A DNA stretch of 64,000 bases from Pelolinea sp. (GCA_030692365.1 JAUYCC010000053.1:122521-186520); one strand, 5' to 3'. Positions 27,019 through 37,126 are shown, counted from the stretch's first letter. A program made the numbers and translations. Notes: generated by a model not told the origin, from the sequence alone.

Positions 27019-27951
27019 ATGAAAAAAGACTTTATCGCCGTTGCGGATTATTCCCCTGAAGAGCTGAAAGAAATGTTGGACCTTGCTGTTGACCTTAAAA
27101 AAGAATACTTTAAAAAAGGCAACCAACCCATTCTTAAAGGCAAAGTACTGGGGATGATCTTCAATAAACCCAGCCTGAGGACGCGCATCAGTTTTGATAT
27201 GGCCATGCGCCACTTGGGCGGTGATGCCTTATTCATTTCTCCTGCTGAAATTGGTTTAGTCCAGCGTGAATCTATTGCAGATGTTGCCAGGGTGATGTCC
27301 GGTTATGTCCACGGTATCATGGCACGTGTCTTTGCCCATTCACATGTAACTGAATTAGCAAAATGGTCCTCTGTACCTGTTATTAATGGTTTGAGTGATT
27401 ACAACCACCCCTGCCAAGCGATGGCTGATGTGATGACTATCTATGAAAAATTTGGCAAATTGAAAGGTTTAAAAGTTACCTTTATCGGCGACGGGAACAA
27501 TGTGGCGGTATCACTCCTGCATGCCTGTTCAAAACTTGGTCTGGATTTTTCTATCGCATCCCCTGAGGGATATGACCTGGATGACAATGCCTGGAAAATG
27601 GCTGAAGGATTTGCGGTAAAAAGCGACTCAAAGTTGAATAAATTCCGTGATCCCAGACAGGCAGTAGCGGGTGTGGATGTCATTTATACCGATACCTGGA
27701 CAAGTATGGGGCAGGAAGAGGAAACCGAAAAACGCAAAAATGTCTTCCCTCCCTATCAGGTCAATACCGGCTTGGTTGACCTTGCCAGTAAAGACGCAAT
27801 CGTGATGCATTGCTTGCCAGCGCACCGTGGCCAGGAAATCACCGATGAGGTTGCCGATGGTCCTCATTCTGTGTTATTCCCGCAAGCGCATAATCGCTTG
27901 CATGCCCAAAAAGCCATTCTGGTCAAGCTGCTCACCTTGAAGTGCTTATGA
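27019..27951 (+). CDS. argF: Ornithine carbamoyltransferase
   Basis: 310 residues. The carbamoyl-phosphate loop is PSLRTR (residues 51-56), followed by '[17 protein letters not shown]', the ornithine-binding 'DTWTSMGQE' and 'HCLPAHRG' with the catalytic Cys. These distinguish it from aspartate carbamoyltransferase. It interconverts ornithine plus carbamoyl phosphate and citrulline. The stop overlaps the rocD start (ATGA), so the two are coupled. Because the partner is an ornithine aminotransferase and not argG/argH, a role in ornithine/citrulline breakdown is as likely as arginine synthesis. Confidence 0.94.
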   Translation: MKKDFIAVADYSPEELKEMLDLAVDLKKEYFKKGNQPILKGKVLGMIFNKPSLRTRISFDMAMRHLGGDALFISPAEIGLVQRESIADVARVMSGYVHGIMARVFAHSHVTELAKWSSVPVINGLSDYNHPCQAMADVMTIYEKFGKLKGLKVTFIGDGNNVAVSLLHACSKLGLDFSIASPEGYDLDDNAWKMAEGFAVKSDSKLNKFRDPRQAVAGVDVIYTDTWTSMGQEEETEKRKNVFPPYQVNTGLVDLASKDAIVMHCLPAHRGQEITDEVADGPHSVLFPQAHNRLHAQKAILVKLLTLKCL

Positions 27952-29147
27952 AAACTCAAGATTACATCAAACTTTCTGAAACTTTTGGCGCGCGCAACTA
28001 TAAACCTCTGGATGTTGTCATCGAACGGGGTGAAGGCGTTTGGGTCTATGATATTGAAGGCAACCGCTATTTAGATTGCTTAAGCGCCTACGGCGCTTTA
28101 AACCAGGGGCATGTCCATCCCAAAATCCTTAAAACCTTGATTGATCAGGCACAAAAACTGACCCTCACTTCCCGTGCTTTCCGAAATGACCAACTCCCTT
28201 TTCTTTACAAAGAATTATGCGAACTAACTGGCTATGAAATGGCCATCACCATGAACAGCGGCGCTGAGGCAGTCGAAACTGCCATCAAAATTGCCCGTAA
28301 ATGGGCTTATAAAGTCAAAAAGGTTGAGGATAACAAGGCTGAAATAATCGTGGCTGATGGGAATTTCCATGGGCGGACTGTCACAATCGTATCCTTCTCC
28401 TCCGAGGACCTTTACAAGAAGGATTTCGGGCCGTTTACACCCGGTTTTGTTAACGTTGCTTATAGTGATGTTAACGCGATTGAAAAAGCGATCAACATGA
28501 ATACAGCGGCAGTCATGCTTGAACCCATTCAGGGTGAAGGCGGTGTAATCATTCCTCCTGAGAATTATCTCAAGCAGGTTTCGGAAATTTGCCGAAAACA
28601 TAATGTACTTTTCATCGCTGATGAGATTCAAACAGGATTGGGAAGAACAGGCAAATTATTTGCCTGTGATTATGAAGGCGTTCGACCGGATGTTATGATC
28701 ATCGGCAAAGCGCTCGCCGGTGGTTTCTATCCTGTATCAGCTGTCTTGTCTGACAGACAAGTTTTGGGGCTCTTTAATCCTGGAGAACATGGGTCTACAT
28801 TTGGTGGAAATCCCCTCGGCGCTGCGGTAGCCAGAACTGCTTTAAAAGTCATTACCGAAGAAAATCTTGTCGGGAATTCCTACAAAATGGGTGAATATTT
28901 CACCGAACAGTTGCATGAGATGCCCCAAAAGAATATCAAAGAGATTCGCGCCAGAGGGTTGCTGATTGGGGTTGAAATTAAGAAAGATTCCGGAAAAGCC
29001 AGGAGTTATTGTGAAGCGCTGCAGAAGAAAGGCATTCTGGCTAAAGAGACCCACGAAACAACCATCCGGTTTGCCCCACCTCTTATCATAGACCGTGAAA
29101 CAATTGATTGGGCGCTTCCAAAAATTAAAGAAATATTGTCAAAGTAA
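27948..29147 (+). CDS. rocD: Ornithine aminotransferase
   Basis: 399 residues, fold-type I class III aminotransferase. Visible motifs are '[18 protein letters not shown]', '[17 protein letters not shown]' for PLP phosphate binding, '[15 protein letters not shown]' with the PLP-ring Asp, and the PLP lysine in [15 protein letters not shown]. The N-terminal '[18 protein letters not shown]' is characteristic of ornithine delta-aminotransferase. It converts ornithine and 2-oxoglutarate to glutamate semialdehyde and glutamate. The ATG at 27948 overlaps the argF TGA. The 2-oxoacid metabolism gene kor lies nearby. Confidence 0.92.
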   Translation: MKTQDYIKLSETFGARNYKPLDVVIERGEGVWVYDIEGNRYLDCLSAYGALNQGHVHPKILKTLIDQAQKLTLTSRAFRNDQLPFLYKELCELTGYEMAITMNSGAEAVETAIKIARKWAYKVKKVEDNKAEIIVADGNFHGRTVTIVSFSSEDLYKKDFGPFTPGFVNVAYSDVNAIEKAINMNTAAVMLEPIQGEGGVIIPPENYLKQVSEICRKHNVLFIADEIQTGLGRTGKLFACDYEGVRPDVMIIGKALAGGFYPVSAVLSDRQVLGLFNPGEHGSTFGGNPLGAAVARTALKVITEENLVGNSYKMGEYFTEQLHEMPQKNIKEIRARGLLIGVEIKKDSGKARSYCEALQKKGILAKETHETTIRFAPPLIIDRETIDWALPKIKEILSK

Positions 29148-29157
29148 TAATTTTTCT

Positions 29158-30621
29158 ATGAATCGCAAGGCGAAAATTGTAGCCACTCTGGGTCCAAGCA
29201 GCAACACAACCAGAACTATTGAAGCACTGGTTGATGCCGGCATCAATGTCGCCCGGTTGAATTTTTCTCATGGCACTCATGAATCCCATCTGGAATTGAT
29301 CAAGATTATTCGTGCATTATCCGAGGAGAAAAAACACCCGATAACCATTCTTCAAGACCTTCAAGGACCCAAGCTTAGGGTTGGCGACCTTCCCAAGGGT
29401 GGAGTTCATCTCAAAGCTGGGGAAATCATATCGATGGAATTGGACATCGATCACCGCGAAATTGATTTCGAGGATGGCAAACCAAAAAAGATATTCCTGG
29501 AGATTCCAGATATCATTCACTGCCTAAATATTGGCGGCAGGATTCTGATGGATGATGGCAAACTGGAACTGGAAATTTCGAATATTTACAAAAATGGATT
29601 TTTTGCTAAAGTCCTGCTTGGCGGCGTGCTGACTTCCAATAAGGGCGTTAACCTGCCCGGAACAAGCCTGGATATTCCCGGATTTACCGAAAAAGACCAA
29701 CAGGACCTGACATTCGGTCTGGAAAACGGAGTAGATGCAGTTGCCATTTCATTTGTGCGAACAGCCGAAGATATCACTTGTGTAAAGGAATTTATCAAGT
29801 ATAAATCACCAAACAACAAAAATCTTCCTGTCATTGCCAAACTTGAACTCCCTGATGCGGTCATGAATCTGGAAAATATCCTGGATGTGGCTGACGGCGT
29901 AATGGTGGCTCGCGGTGATTTGGGTGTTGAAACCTCTCCCGCGGAAGTACCAATTATTCAAAAAGAGATCATTCATGCCGCCAACCGTAAAGCGAAGCTG
30001 GTCATCACAGCTACTCAGATGCTGGATTCGATGGTAGAAAATCCGCGCCCTACTCGCGCGGAAGCTTCAGATGTGGCAAACGCGATTTTTGATGGCACAG
30101 ATGCCGTAATGCTTTCCGGCGAAACCGCCAGCGGTAAATATCCGGTAGAGAGTGTCAGGATGATGGATTCCATCATCACCGAAGCAGAAAACAATATTGA
30201 GGAATGGGGGCACTATTACAAAATAGCTATCGGAGATAACCAGGATGATGCTTTCGCAATTTCTATAGCGGCCAGAGAATTGGCGCACAACCGGCAAGTA
30301 ACGGCTGTCGCTGTTTTTACACAATCCGGGCGTTCAGCGTTTTTACAATCAAAAGCAAGGCCTGAAGTTCCTATATTGGCCTTCACACCTAATGAAATCA
30401 CTTACAAATGCATGGGCATGTATTGGGGAGTAACCCCTCACCTGGTACCAATATCTAACACCCTGGAAGAAATGATCATTCATGTCGAAGAGGCTCTCTT
30501 GACCAGCGGCGTACTAAAGACGGGTCAGAAAGTCGTCCTCATTTCAGGATTCCCTATTGGTGAAATGCGCGCCACCAATCTCGCGCTTCTTCACACAATT
30601 GGCAGCATCAGTTTTGAGTAA
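29158..30621 (+). CDS. pyk: Pyruvate kinase
   Basis: 487 residues from ATG 29158 (MNRKAKIVATLGPSS), the normal family start. It has the K+/PEP site 'VARLNFSHGTHESH', 'ILQDLQGPKLRVG', the catalytic 'VIAKLELPDAV' and 'MVARGDLGVE', and the ADP region 'ATQMLDSMVENPRPTRAEAS'. The C-domain ends normally without the extra PEP-utiliser domain found in Bacillus. It makes pyruvate and ATP at the end of glycolysis. No Shine-Dalgarno sequence is seen. It follows rocD by ten bases and is convergent with korB. Confidence 0.95.
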   Translation: MNRKAKIVATLGPSSNTTRTIEALVDAGINVARLNFSHGTHESHLELIKIIRALSEEKKHPITILQDLQGPKLRVGDLPKGGVHLKAGEIISMELDIDHREIDFEDGKPKKIFLEIPDIIHCLNIGGRILMDDGKLELEISNIYKNGFFAKVLLGGVLTSNKGVNLPGTSLDIPGFTEKDQQDLTFGLENGVDAVAISFVRTAEDITCVKEFIKYKSPNNKNLPVIAKLELPDAVMNLENILDVADGVMVARGDLGVETSPAEVPIIQKEIIHAANRKAKLVITATQMLDSMVENPRPTRAEASDVANAIFDGTDAVMLSGETASGKYPVESVRMMDSIITEAENNIEEWGHYYKIAIGDNQDDAFAISIAARELAHNRQVTAVAVFTQSGRSAFLQSKARPEVPILAFTPNEITYKCMGMYWGVTPHLVPISNTLEEMIIHVEEALLTSGVLKTGQKVVLISGFPIGEMRATNLALLHTIGSISFE

Positions 30622-30623
30622 TC

Positions 30624-31664
30624 TTACTTCAGGCTCTGGTTTAATCGCTCCAGCGACTTCTTATCAGGTCTGATTTTTTCAGATGACAACCTGTTCAGAG
30701 GTTTATCTCCGATCGGGTACATATCATAAATATTCGGGGAGTCAGGGTCCACATAGATCAGCCCCGTGATCAGCCAGTTTTTGCGAATCGCTTCCTCTAA
30801 CATTTTAATGGCATCTGTTCGATTGGTAGGGTCATACTCGCGTGCCAATTTCTTAAACACGATCACCGACCCGTCATGCATGGTCACTTCCTTGATAGAT
30901 CCCCGTTCAAAATCATCCAAAGTAATTTCATCCCTTGGAGGCACAAATTCCAGTTCATGCAGCGGTGCTTCGTGGCCTTTTCCCCAGGAATATGAATGTA
31001 GGGAATAATCCTGGTTGTTAAAGGTCACACAAGGGCTGATAATATCCAGAATTGAAGCCCCGCGGTGGCTGATAGCCGCTTTGATTAATTCTTTGACCTG
31101 CTTTGGGTCTCCGGCAAATGACCGAGCCACAAATGAAGCATTCGCGGCAATCGCCTCCAGGGCTATATCAACAGGCAAATATGGGTTCTCGCCCTGCCTC
31201 TTAAGCGTTAAACCCTTTTCCGCCGTGGCTGAAAATTGACCTTTAGTCAGTCCATAAACGCCGTTATTCTCTACGATATATACCATCGGAACATTACGGC
31301 GGGCAAAGTGTTTAAATTGGCTGAGTCCAATATTCGCTGTATCTCCATCACCGCTAACACCTATTCCGATCAGGCTTTTATCTGCAAATAGGGCTCCTTC
31401 GGCTATGGAAGGCATTCTTCCATGCAAGCCGTTGAAACCAAACGACCTTTCCAGAAAATACGCGGCAGATTTACTCGAACATCCGATTCCGCTGAATTTG
31501 ACGATTTTTTCAGGCGGGATATTCATCTCATAACAAGCAGAGACAATCATGTTGGCAATAGAAGTATGGCCGCAACCTTTACATAAAGTGGTTGGTCTGC
31601 CAGTGTATTCATTTCTGGTCAAGCCAATTGTGTTGGTATTTTCTTTTCGGGTAAGGGTTACCAT
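30624..31664 (-). CDS. korB: 2-oxoacid:ferredoxin oxidoreductase, beta subunit
   Basis: 346 residues. The thiamine-diphosphate subunit has 'LCKGCGHTSIANMIVSAC' at the start, 'FSGIGCSSKSAAYF', the ThDP/Mg motif GVSGDGDTANIGLSQF, and 'YIVENNGVYGLTKGQ'. It decarboxylates a 2-oxoacid, probably 2-oxoglutarate or pyruvate-type acids, to acyl-CoA with ferredoxin reduction. It follows the alpha/gamma subunit gene by three bases. No ferredoxin-like delta subunit is encoded nearby, consistent with the two-subunit Kor type. Confidence 0.92.
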   Translation of the reverse strand: MVTLTRKENTNTIGLTRNEYTGRPTTLCKGCGHTSIANMIVSACYEMNIPPEKIVKFSGIGCSSKSAAYFLERSFGFNGLHGRMPSIAEGALFADKSLIGIGVSGDGDTANIGLSQFKHFARRNVPMVYIVENNGVYGLTKGQFSATAEKGLTLKRQGENPYLPVDIALEAIAANASFVARSFAGDPKQVKELIKAAISHRGASILDIISPCVTFNNQDYSLHSYSWGKGHEAPLHELEFVPPRDEITLDDFERGSIKEVTMHDGSVIVFKKLAREYDPTNRTDAIKMLEEAIRKNWLITGLIYVDPDSPNIYDMYPIGDKPLNRLSSEKIRPDKKSLERLNQSLK

Positions 31665-31667
31665 ATC

Positions 31668-33482
31668 CTATTTCTCCGATTTTTCTTTGCCAAGGATTCT
31701 ATTGACAATCCACTGTGCGCTCAATGAAAGCCCGTCCGAATGGGCAACGCTTATAAATTTATAAGCTTGATCTGGATAATTGACACATAACAACTGTGTC
31801 ATTTGTCCGTCGCGGTTATTCTCAACAACATATATACGCTTATGTATTTCTATAAATTTTCCAACCTCATCCGAGAACGGTATAGATCGCACTCGTAAAT
31901 AATCAAATTCAAAGGACTGGTCTTTTAACTTATCGATTGCTTCAATTACCGGCATATCCGAAGAACCATAAGAGATTATGGCTAATTCCTCATTTTCGCA
32001 CGTTATTACAGGTTTTGGGACTATAGTTCTTGCCAGTTCGAATTTTTTCTTTATTCTGACAAGATTCTTCTCCCAGTCTTCGGGTGACTCACTATAACCG
32101 GCGTAAGGATCATGGCTGGTGCCGCGTGTGAAATAAGGAGCTTTAGGGTGCAGGTTGCCAGGAATAGTTCGGTAGGCAATACCATCCCCATCCAAATCTA
32201 CATATCTTCCCCATTCAATCTGTTTTTCTTTTTCAATTTTCTCAATATCCTCTTCCCAGAGGACTTTTCCCCGATGAATTTCTTCATCAGGATATCTAAG
32301 CGGATCTGCCATCCAGATGTTCATTCCCAATTCAAGGTCACTGAGGATAATGACCGGCGTTTGCAGTTTTTCCGCAATATCAAGCCCTTTCCAGCCAAAT
32401 TCAAAGCATTCGTTCATGTTTCCGGGTAAAAGGATTACAAAATCTTTATCGCCGTGGCTGATGAAATAAGAAAACGACAGGTCGCTCTGCGAGGTATGCG
32501 TCGGCATGCCCGTGCTCGGTCCAACCCGCTGGACATCCCAAACGACCAATGGAATCTCGGTGAAATACGCCAACCCCAGAAATTCAGACATCAAGCAAAG
32601 TCCAGGCCCGGATGTCGAAGTCATCGAGCGTAAGCCTGCCCAACCCGCACCAACTGCCATACCAATCGCCGCCAGTTCATCTTCCGCCTGTACAACGGCG
32701 CAAGTAATCGAGTTGGTTTCGGGGTCCACGCGTAAACTCGGGATAAATTCATTCAATGCTTCCGCAAGGCTTGTCGCTGGTGTGATGGGATACCACGCGG
32801 CAAACTGCAATCCTCCATACAACGCCCCCAGAGCGCCAGCTGTGTTCCCGTCAATCATTATTTTGCCTCCGGTTGCCTGCATAGGCTCCAGAGAATAGTC
32901 GCCAGTTTTCACCAGACTGCTTTCCGCCCATTCAAACGCCTTCTTTACGACCTTCATGTTCGGCTCTATAGCGCTTTTCTTACCATTAAAGTGTTGGTCA
33001 AGGGAAGCTTCAATTTTTTCTATTTCAATACCAATCAGGAATGCCAAAACGCCTACATAGACCATATTCGCCAGATAAACATTCAGATTTGAAGGTACTT
33101 CGCTGGCTTTTAGCAGCCCATCGACCGGCATCAAATATGTTGTAATGTCATTTCTGATATCCTGAATCTTGATGCTTTGATTGATTAATAACAATCCACC
33201 TGCGTTAAGATTTTTAATATCTTTGATTGCAGTCTCGGGGTTCATCGCGACCAGAATATCATCCTTTTCAAACCTTCCAGAAAATCCATCTTTGCTGACC
33301 CTCATTGAATACCAGGTTGGCATCCCTTGAATGTTAGATGGAAAAATATTTCTCGCTGATACAGGAATACCCATTTTAAAAATAGTTTTTTGAATGGTAT
33401 TGTTCGCAGTGGCGCTGCCTGAACCATTGACTGTGCTAAAAGTGATCCCAAAATCGTTTATCTTTGTCTGACCTGATCCCAT
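31668..33482 (-). CDS. korA: 2-oxoacid:ferredoxin oxidoreductase, fused gamma-alpha subunit
   Basis: 604 residues. The gamma domain is at about 1-190 ('GSGSATANNTIQKTIFKMG', 'DILVAMNPETAIKDIKNL') and the alpha pyrimidine-binding domain starts near 215 ('GNTAGALGALYGGLQFAAW', 'YPITPATSLAEAL'), with 'SMTSTSGPGLCLMSEFLGLA' and 'GPSTGMPTHTSQSDL'. The fused gamma-alpha layout is typical of 2-oxoglutarate:ferredoxin oxidoreductase of many anaerobes. With KorB it links the oxidative or reductive TCA cycle or amino-acid fermentation to ferredoxin. It follows the regulator gene by 16 bases. Confidence 0.92.
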   Translation of the reverse strand: MGSGQTKINDFGITFSTVNGSGSATANNTIQKTIFKMGIPVSARNIFPSNIQGMPTWYSMRVSKDGFSGRFEKDDILVAMNPETAIKDIKNLNAGGLLLINQSIKIQDIRNDITTYLMPVDGLLKASEVPSNLNVYLANMVYVGVLAFLIGIEIEKIEASLDQHFNGKKSAIEPNMKVVKKAFEWAESSLVKTGDYSLEPMQATGGKIMIDGNTAGALGALYGGLQFAAWYPITPATSLAEALNEFIPSLRVDPETNSITCAVVQAEDELAAIGMAVGAGWAGLRSMTSTSGPGLCLMSEFLGLAYFTEIPLVVWDVQRVGPSTGMPTHTSQSDLSFSYFISHGDKDFVILLPGNMNECFEFGWKGLDIAEKLQTPVIILSDLELGMNIWMADPLRYPDEEIHRGKVLWEEDIEKIEKEKQIEWGRYVDLDGDGIAYRTIPGNLHPKAPYFTRGTSHDPYAGYSESPEDWEKNLVRIKKKFELARTIVPKPVITCENEELAIISYGSSDMPVIEAIDKLKDQSFEFDYLRVRSIPFSDEVGKFIEIHKRIYVVENNRDGQMTQLLCVNYPDQAYKFISVAHSDGLSLSAQWIVNRILGKEKSEK

Positions 33483-33498
33483 ATTCCCTCATTTTGGC

Positions 33499-34173
33499 TT
33501 ATTCACGCTTATCAATCAACTCCAAGTGAGTAATTAATAACTGATAAGCACTATCAAAATCCCGCAACTCGATTTTTTCCACTATCTGTTGGTGATATTC
33601 CCAAACTTTGATCAAATATTCCAAATCGTTGTACAAATCCAACCCCACCTGCTCATACATGTCCCAATATGCTTCAAGAAAGCCTATAAGAAAAACATTG
33701 TTCCTCGGTTTGTAGATAGACAAATGGTAATTTCGGTGTTCCAGACGAGGAATTTGAACTGGGTAACCTTGCAATTTGTTTTGCGCTAGTTTAACAAGTG
33801 TTTTTAATTCGTTAATGCTATTTTCATCCAGTAATCGCGCCGCTTCAAGGAAATAGGCTTTTTCAAGATGATTTCGCATTTCCGAAAATTGGTAGATATA
33901 CGATTGATTTAGGTTTATCGCATAATACAAGCTTTTTTCAACCGCTGGTTTGAACTGATAAGGAAGAATTTCAATACCTTTGCGAGGTTGGGCGGTAATT
34001 ATGCCTAAATTCTTCGCTAATTCCATCTGTTCCCTCATGCAAGCTGTACTGACACCCAGATCAGCGCTTATTTTTTGTATGGAGGGGATTTCAGCCTGCG
34101 GATCTCTGGCTTTCTCGATTAGATAGTCCAAAAGCCCGCGTTGTTTTTCAGAAAATATTGTTTGTTTGACCAT
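33499..34173 (-). CDS. GntR-type regulator with FCD-like ligand domain
   Basis: 224 residues. A winged helix occupies about 1-70 ('QKISADLGVSTACMREQMEL', 'AKNLGIITAQPRKGIEILPY'). An all-helical FCD-like domain follows ('HLEKAYFLEAARLL', 'RLEHRNYHLSIYK', 'VWEYHQQIVEKIELRDFDSA', 'YQLLITHLELI'), whose His residues probably bind metal and ligand. It precedes korA and is likely in the same transcript, so it probably controls kor expression in response to an organic acid. A direct repeat TTATTAAT-C-TTATTAAT lies just upstream and may be its site. Confidence 0.85.
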   Translation of the reverse strand: MVKQTIFSEKQRGLLDYLIEKARDPQAEIPSIQKISADLGVSTACMREQMELAKNLGIITAQPRKGIEILPYQFKPAVEKSLYYAINLNQSYIYQFSEMRNHLEKAYFLEAARLLDENSINELKTLVKLAQNKLQGYPVQIPRLEHRNYHLSIYKPRNNVFLIGFLEAYWDMYEQVGLDLYNDLEYLIKVWEYHQQIVEKIELRDFDSAYQLLITHLELIDKRE

Positions 34174-34270
34174 AAAATATTATTAATCTTATTAATTATA
34201 TTTTATAGCACAAATATCGCTCTTTCAAACAGGATAAAGTAACCAATAATCTATGAGTTTATTACTTTGA

Positions 34271-34984
34271 TTAGCTGAAAACGATCCGACGATAGACCTC
34301 TTCGTACCGTGGAGTTTCATCGCTTGAATCTTCAGTGTGCCTCGAGCGCATGCGGTTATAGAATTGGTCAATATCCCCGATTTGTGAAGCATGTTTAGTG
34401 AGCGCTTCAAGCTTCCTTGACCATGTCTCGGTCACATCAATGGCAATGTTTTTTTCTTTAGGTAATGAAATCCAGACTTCCTTCACATGATGCGGTTCTA
34501 GATGTAATTCTTTTTCCAGTTCAGGAAAAAACAGAATATTTTGCGCCGCAGGAAAGACCGCGTCAATCACTACCTGACCTGCCGCACGGTGATCAGAATG
34601 ATTAATATAAGAATCTCTCAAATAGTAATTAGTAGGGTCACATGTAACCACAATATCAGGTTTCACTTTACGAATTACACCGGCTACTTCTTTCCGCAAT
34701 TCCAGGTTAGGTGTTAAATAACCATCTTCATTATCCAAAAAGATAATATCGGTCACGCCAATGACTTTTGCGGCATTTTTTTGTTCTTCTATGCGCAATT
34801 CCTTGATATTTTCGGTTTGAGAAAAATGATCATTGACCCCTTTATCTCCTTTAGTTAGCAAACAATAGGAGACTTGATGTCCTTCCGCTGTCCATTTCGC
34901 GATGGTTGCCCCGCAGAAAAATTCAGGATCATCCGGGTGAGCTAAAATGACCAAGATCTGTTGTGTTGTATCCCAGAATCCCAT
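34271..34984 (-). CDS. PIG-L/LmbE family N-deacetylase
   Basis: 237 residues. The zinc site is formed by AHPDDPEFFCGATIA (His and Asp, residues 15-16 region) and the downstream 'INHSDHRAAGQVVIDAV' with HxxH. Between them is 'TKGDKGVND'. Enzymes of this family remove acetyl groups from GlcNAc-linked lipids or thiols such as in bacillithiol/mycothiol synthesis. The substrate is not defined by sequence. It lies five bases after the ricT-like gene in an mrp-ricT-PIG-L operon. Confidence 0.9.
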   Translation of the reverse strand: MGFWDTTQQILVILAHPDDPEFFCGATIAKWTAEGHQVSYCLLTKGDKGVNDHFSQTENIKELRIEEQKNAAKVIGVTDIIFLDNEDGYLTPNLELRKEVAGVIRKVKPDIVVTCDPTNYYLRDSYINHSDHRAAGQVVIDAVFPAAQNILFFPELEKELHLEPHHVKEVWISLPKEKNIAIDVTETWSRKLEALTKHASQIGDIDQFYNRMRSRHTEDSSDETPRYEEVYRRIVFS

Positions 34985-34989
34985 AATAA

Positions 34990-35925
34990 TTACCTGTTGT
35001 TTCTTCGGTTTCTTCGGTTGTCTCTTCCGTGTTCCGGTTTGGGTTGGTTCTCAGCAGTAGGCTCGCCATCGGTTTTAGATAAAATAACATCCTGGATTTC
35101 GTTAACCGGAAATTCTTTAATTCCTACTTCTTCGATATAAACGTATACGGTATTTCTCAGGGGTGCGACATCGGTTATCTTGCCTTTACCGCTGGGCGTC
35201 ATGACCATCTTGTTTTTCTTGGGCATGTCCTTCAGCGCATCAACATATTGACAATATTCATACCCCAGGCAGCACCGCAGCCTGTCACACATGCCTGTAA
35301 TATCCGCCGGCGTGAGTGAAATCCCCTGTTTCTTGGCCATTCGGATGGAAATTGATTCAAAATTACAGAGAAATTGCGAGCAGCATCTGCTTTCAAGGCC
35401 GCATGACCCCATTCCCGCAAAATACCTGGCCACATCCCTCGGACCAATTTTATGAAAATCTATACGGGCATTAGGGAAGTCCCTTCCCAATATCTTTTTA
35501 ACATTGTTGAAATTTGGGGATTCTTCCGATTCGCTCGAGAATAAGAATGACAAGATTTTCTCATCAAAACTTATTTCAGAGGAAATTAGTTTTACACCCT
35601 CAAATTTCTGGTTCCGAATTTCTGATCGGCAAATCTCGAGTGCTTTTTCGCCTTTTTCTTTTAATTCCTCTTTCTTGATCATGTCAACGGGAGAAGCCAG
35701 GCGGTCAACAGGTTTATAAGCCGCGTTTTTCAAAATTTCAGGATCGGTGATGATCTCGGACAGTTCACCGATCTGCCATCCTCTGCTTGTTTCCACAATG
35801 AGAGAATCGCCAATCTTAATACCCGGGAGCTTCGATGCATCAAAATAATAGTTCTTGCCTATTTTCGAAAACTTGATCCCCACAATTTTTGGAAGGGATA
35901 GTTCAGTTTTTTCCATGATTACCAT
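34990..35925 (-). CDS. PSP1/RicT (YaaT) family protein
   Basis: 311 residues. The PSP1 C-terminal domain at about 60-150 is followed by a Cys-rich stretch 'GSCGLESRCCSQFLCNFE' and 'GMCDRLRCCLGYEYCQY', the hallmark of RicT. In Bacillus, RicT with RicA and RicF forms an Fe-S protein complex that stimulates RNase Y-dependent mRNA processing. The tail is basic and Arg/Asn-rich (RDNRRNRRNNR), suggesting RNA contact. The start is either 35925 or the Met three codons later. It directly follows mrp, an Fe-S carrier gene, which fits delivery of its clusters. Confidence 0.89.
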   Translation of the reverse strand: MVIMEKTELSLPKIVGIKFSKIGKNYYFDASKLPGIKIGDSLIVETSRGWQIGELSEIITDPEILKNAAYKPVDRLASPVDMIKKEELKEKGEKALEICRSEIRNQKFEGVKLISSEISFDEKILSFLFSSESEESPNFNNVKKILGRDFPNARIDFHKIGPRDVARYFAGMGSCGLESRCCSQFLCNFESISIRMAKKQGISLTPADITGMCDRLRCCLGYEYCQYVDALKDMPKKNKMVMTPSGKGKITDVAPLRNTVYVYIEEVGIKEFPVNEIQDVILSKTDGEPTAENQPKPEHGRDNRRNRRNNR

Positions 35926-35926
35926 C

Positions 35927-36973
35927 TTATTTCAGATTTTGCTGTGAAATAAAAGAAGCAATATCACAGGCAATTGAGGAGAAAATTTCAGCAGCTGTTG
36001 AGTTCGGCTGGCTGACAACAATAGGTGTGCCAGCGTCGCTGTTGATTCTAATATCTGGATTTAGCGGAATTCTGGCGAGAAAAGGCAATCCATAGGCATT
36101 TGCCATGGCTTCGCCCCCGCCTTCCCCGAACACATTGAGAATCGTGCCATCCGGCAGTTGCATGGCGCCCATATTCTCAATCACACCCGCAATCGGTATA
36201 TCCAGTTTTTTGAACATTTCAACCCCGCGGCTGGCATTGTCAAGGGATACCTTTTGGGGCATTGTAACTATGATCCCACATGTGATCGGAATATGTTGTG
36301 AAAGGCTCAACTGCACATCCCCGGTCCCAGGCGGGAGATCCACAACCAGATAATCAAGGTTTCCCCACTCAACATCGGTTAAGAACTGTCTGATGGTTGA
36401 GTTGAGTAAAGGTCCCCTCCAAATTAAAGGTTGGCCGTCTTTAACCAGAAATCCGATGGACATAATTTTGACATTATGGGCTACCGCCGGAATCAATTTT
36501 TTTTCCCTTGGGGTAGGCATTGTTTTAATACCCATCATGGTTGGAACATTGGGCCCGTAAATATCCGCGTCCATGATACCAACCGATGCTCCGGATTGCG
36601 CAAGCGCGATCGCCAGATTGACAGCAACGGTTGTCTTGCCGACACCGCCCTTGCCGGAAGAAACCGCAATGATATTTTTAATATTCAACTCAAATTTTTC
36701 TTTTAGCTGCTGGCTTTGTTGAACGCGGGCGGACATTTTAATTTCAACATTATTTACACCCGGTAAAGAGGCAACTGCCTTGCGCGCATCAGTTTCGATC
36801 CTGTTTCTCAGGGGGCAAGCAGGAGTTGTTAATTCAATGGTGAATTTGATATTTCCATCGTCAATTTGGATATCCTTGATCATGCTCAGGCTTACCAGGT
36901 CACAATTCAGTTCGGGGTCCATTACAGTGCGTAATTGATTCAGAATTATTTCTTCTGTAAAATTTTCTGCCAT
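35927..36973 (-). CDS. Mrp/ApbC iron-sulfur cluster carrier ATPase
   Basis: 348 residues. An N-terminal MIP18/DUF59 domain (about 1-85, 'PELNCDLVSLSMIKDIQID') precedes a ParA-type ATPase with deviant Walker A SGKGGVGKTTVAVNLA near 105-120, 'GIMDADIYGPNVPTMMGI' and 'LDYLVVDLPPGTGDVQLSL'. The usual CxxC cluster site near the C-terminus is not visible ('IENMGAMQLPDGTILNVFG' has no Cys pair), which is odd for the family. It heads an operon with the Fe-S protein RicT. Confidence 0.91.
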   Translation of the reverse strand: MAENFTEEIILNQLRTVMDPELNCDLVSLSMIKDIQIDDGNIKFTIELTTPACPLRNRIETDARKAVASLPGVNNVEIKMSARVQQSQQLKEKFELNIKNIIAVSSGKGGVGKTTVAVNLAIALAQSGASVGIMDADIYGPNVPTMMGIKTMPTPREKKLIPAVAHNVKIMSIGFLVKDGQPLIWRGPLLNSTIRQFLTDVEWGNLDYLVVDLPPGTGDVQLSLSQHIPITCGIIVTMPQKVSLDNASRGVEMFKKLDIPIAGVIENMGAMQLPDGTILNVFGEGGGEAMANAYGLPFLARIPLNPDIRINSDAGTPIVVSQPNSTAAEIFSSIACDIASFISQQNLK

Positions 36974-37126
36974 TGTTAATAATTTTTCTGATTAGGTTTA
37001 ATCAAAAATCCTTTTCGAGAAAGCAATTCTAACACAAGGGATGTTTGGATCACTTTTTATAACTATGCTCTTCTATCATGAAGTAAAATTTAATAAATCA
37101 ATCCTTTTTTACACTGAGGTGCCATT

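Noticed and set aside
33220..33498. Possible extra gamma-subunit gene for the 2-oxoacid oxidoreductase
   Set aside because: The gamma part is fused to the N-terminus of the alpha subunit in one continuous frame, so no separate gene is needed.
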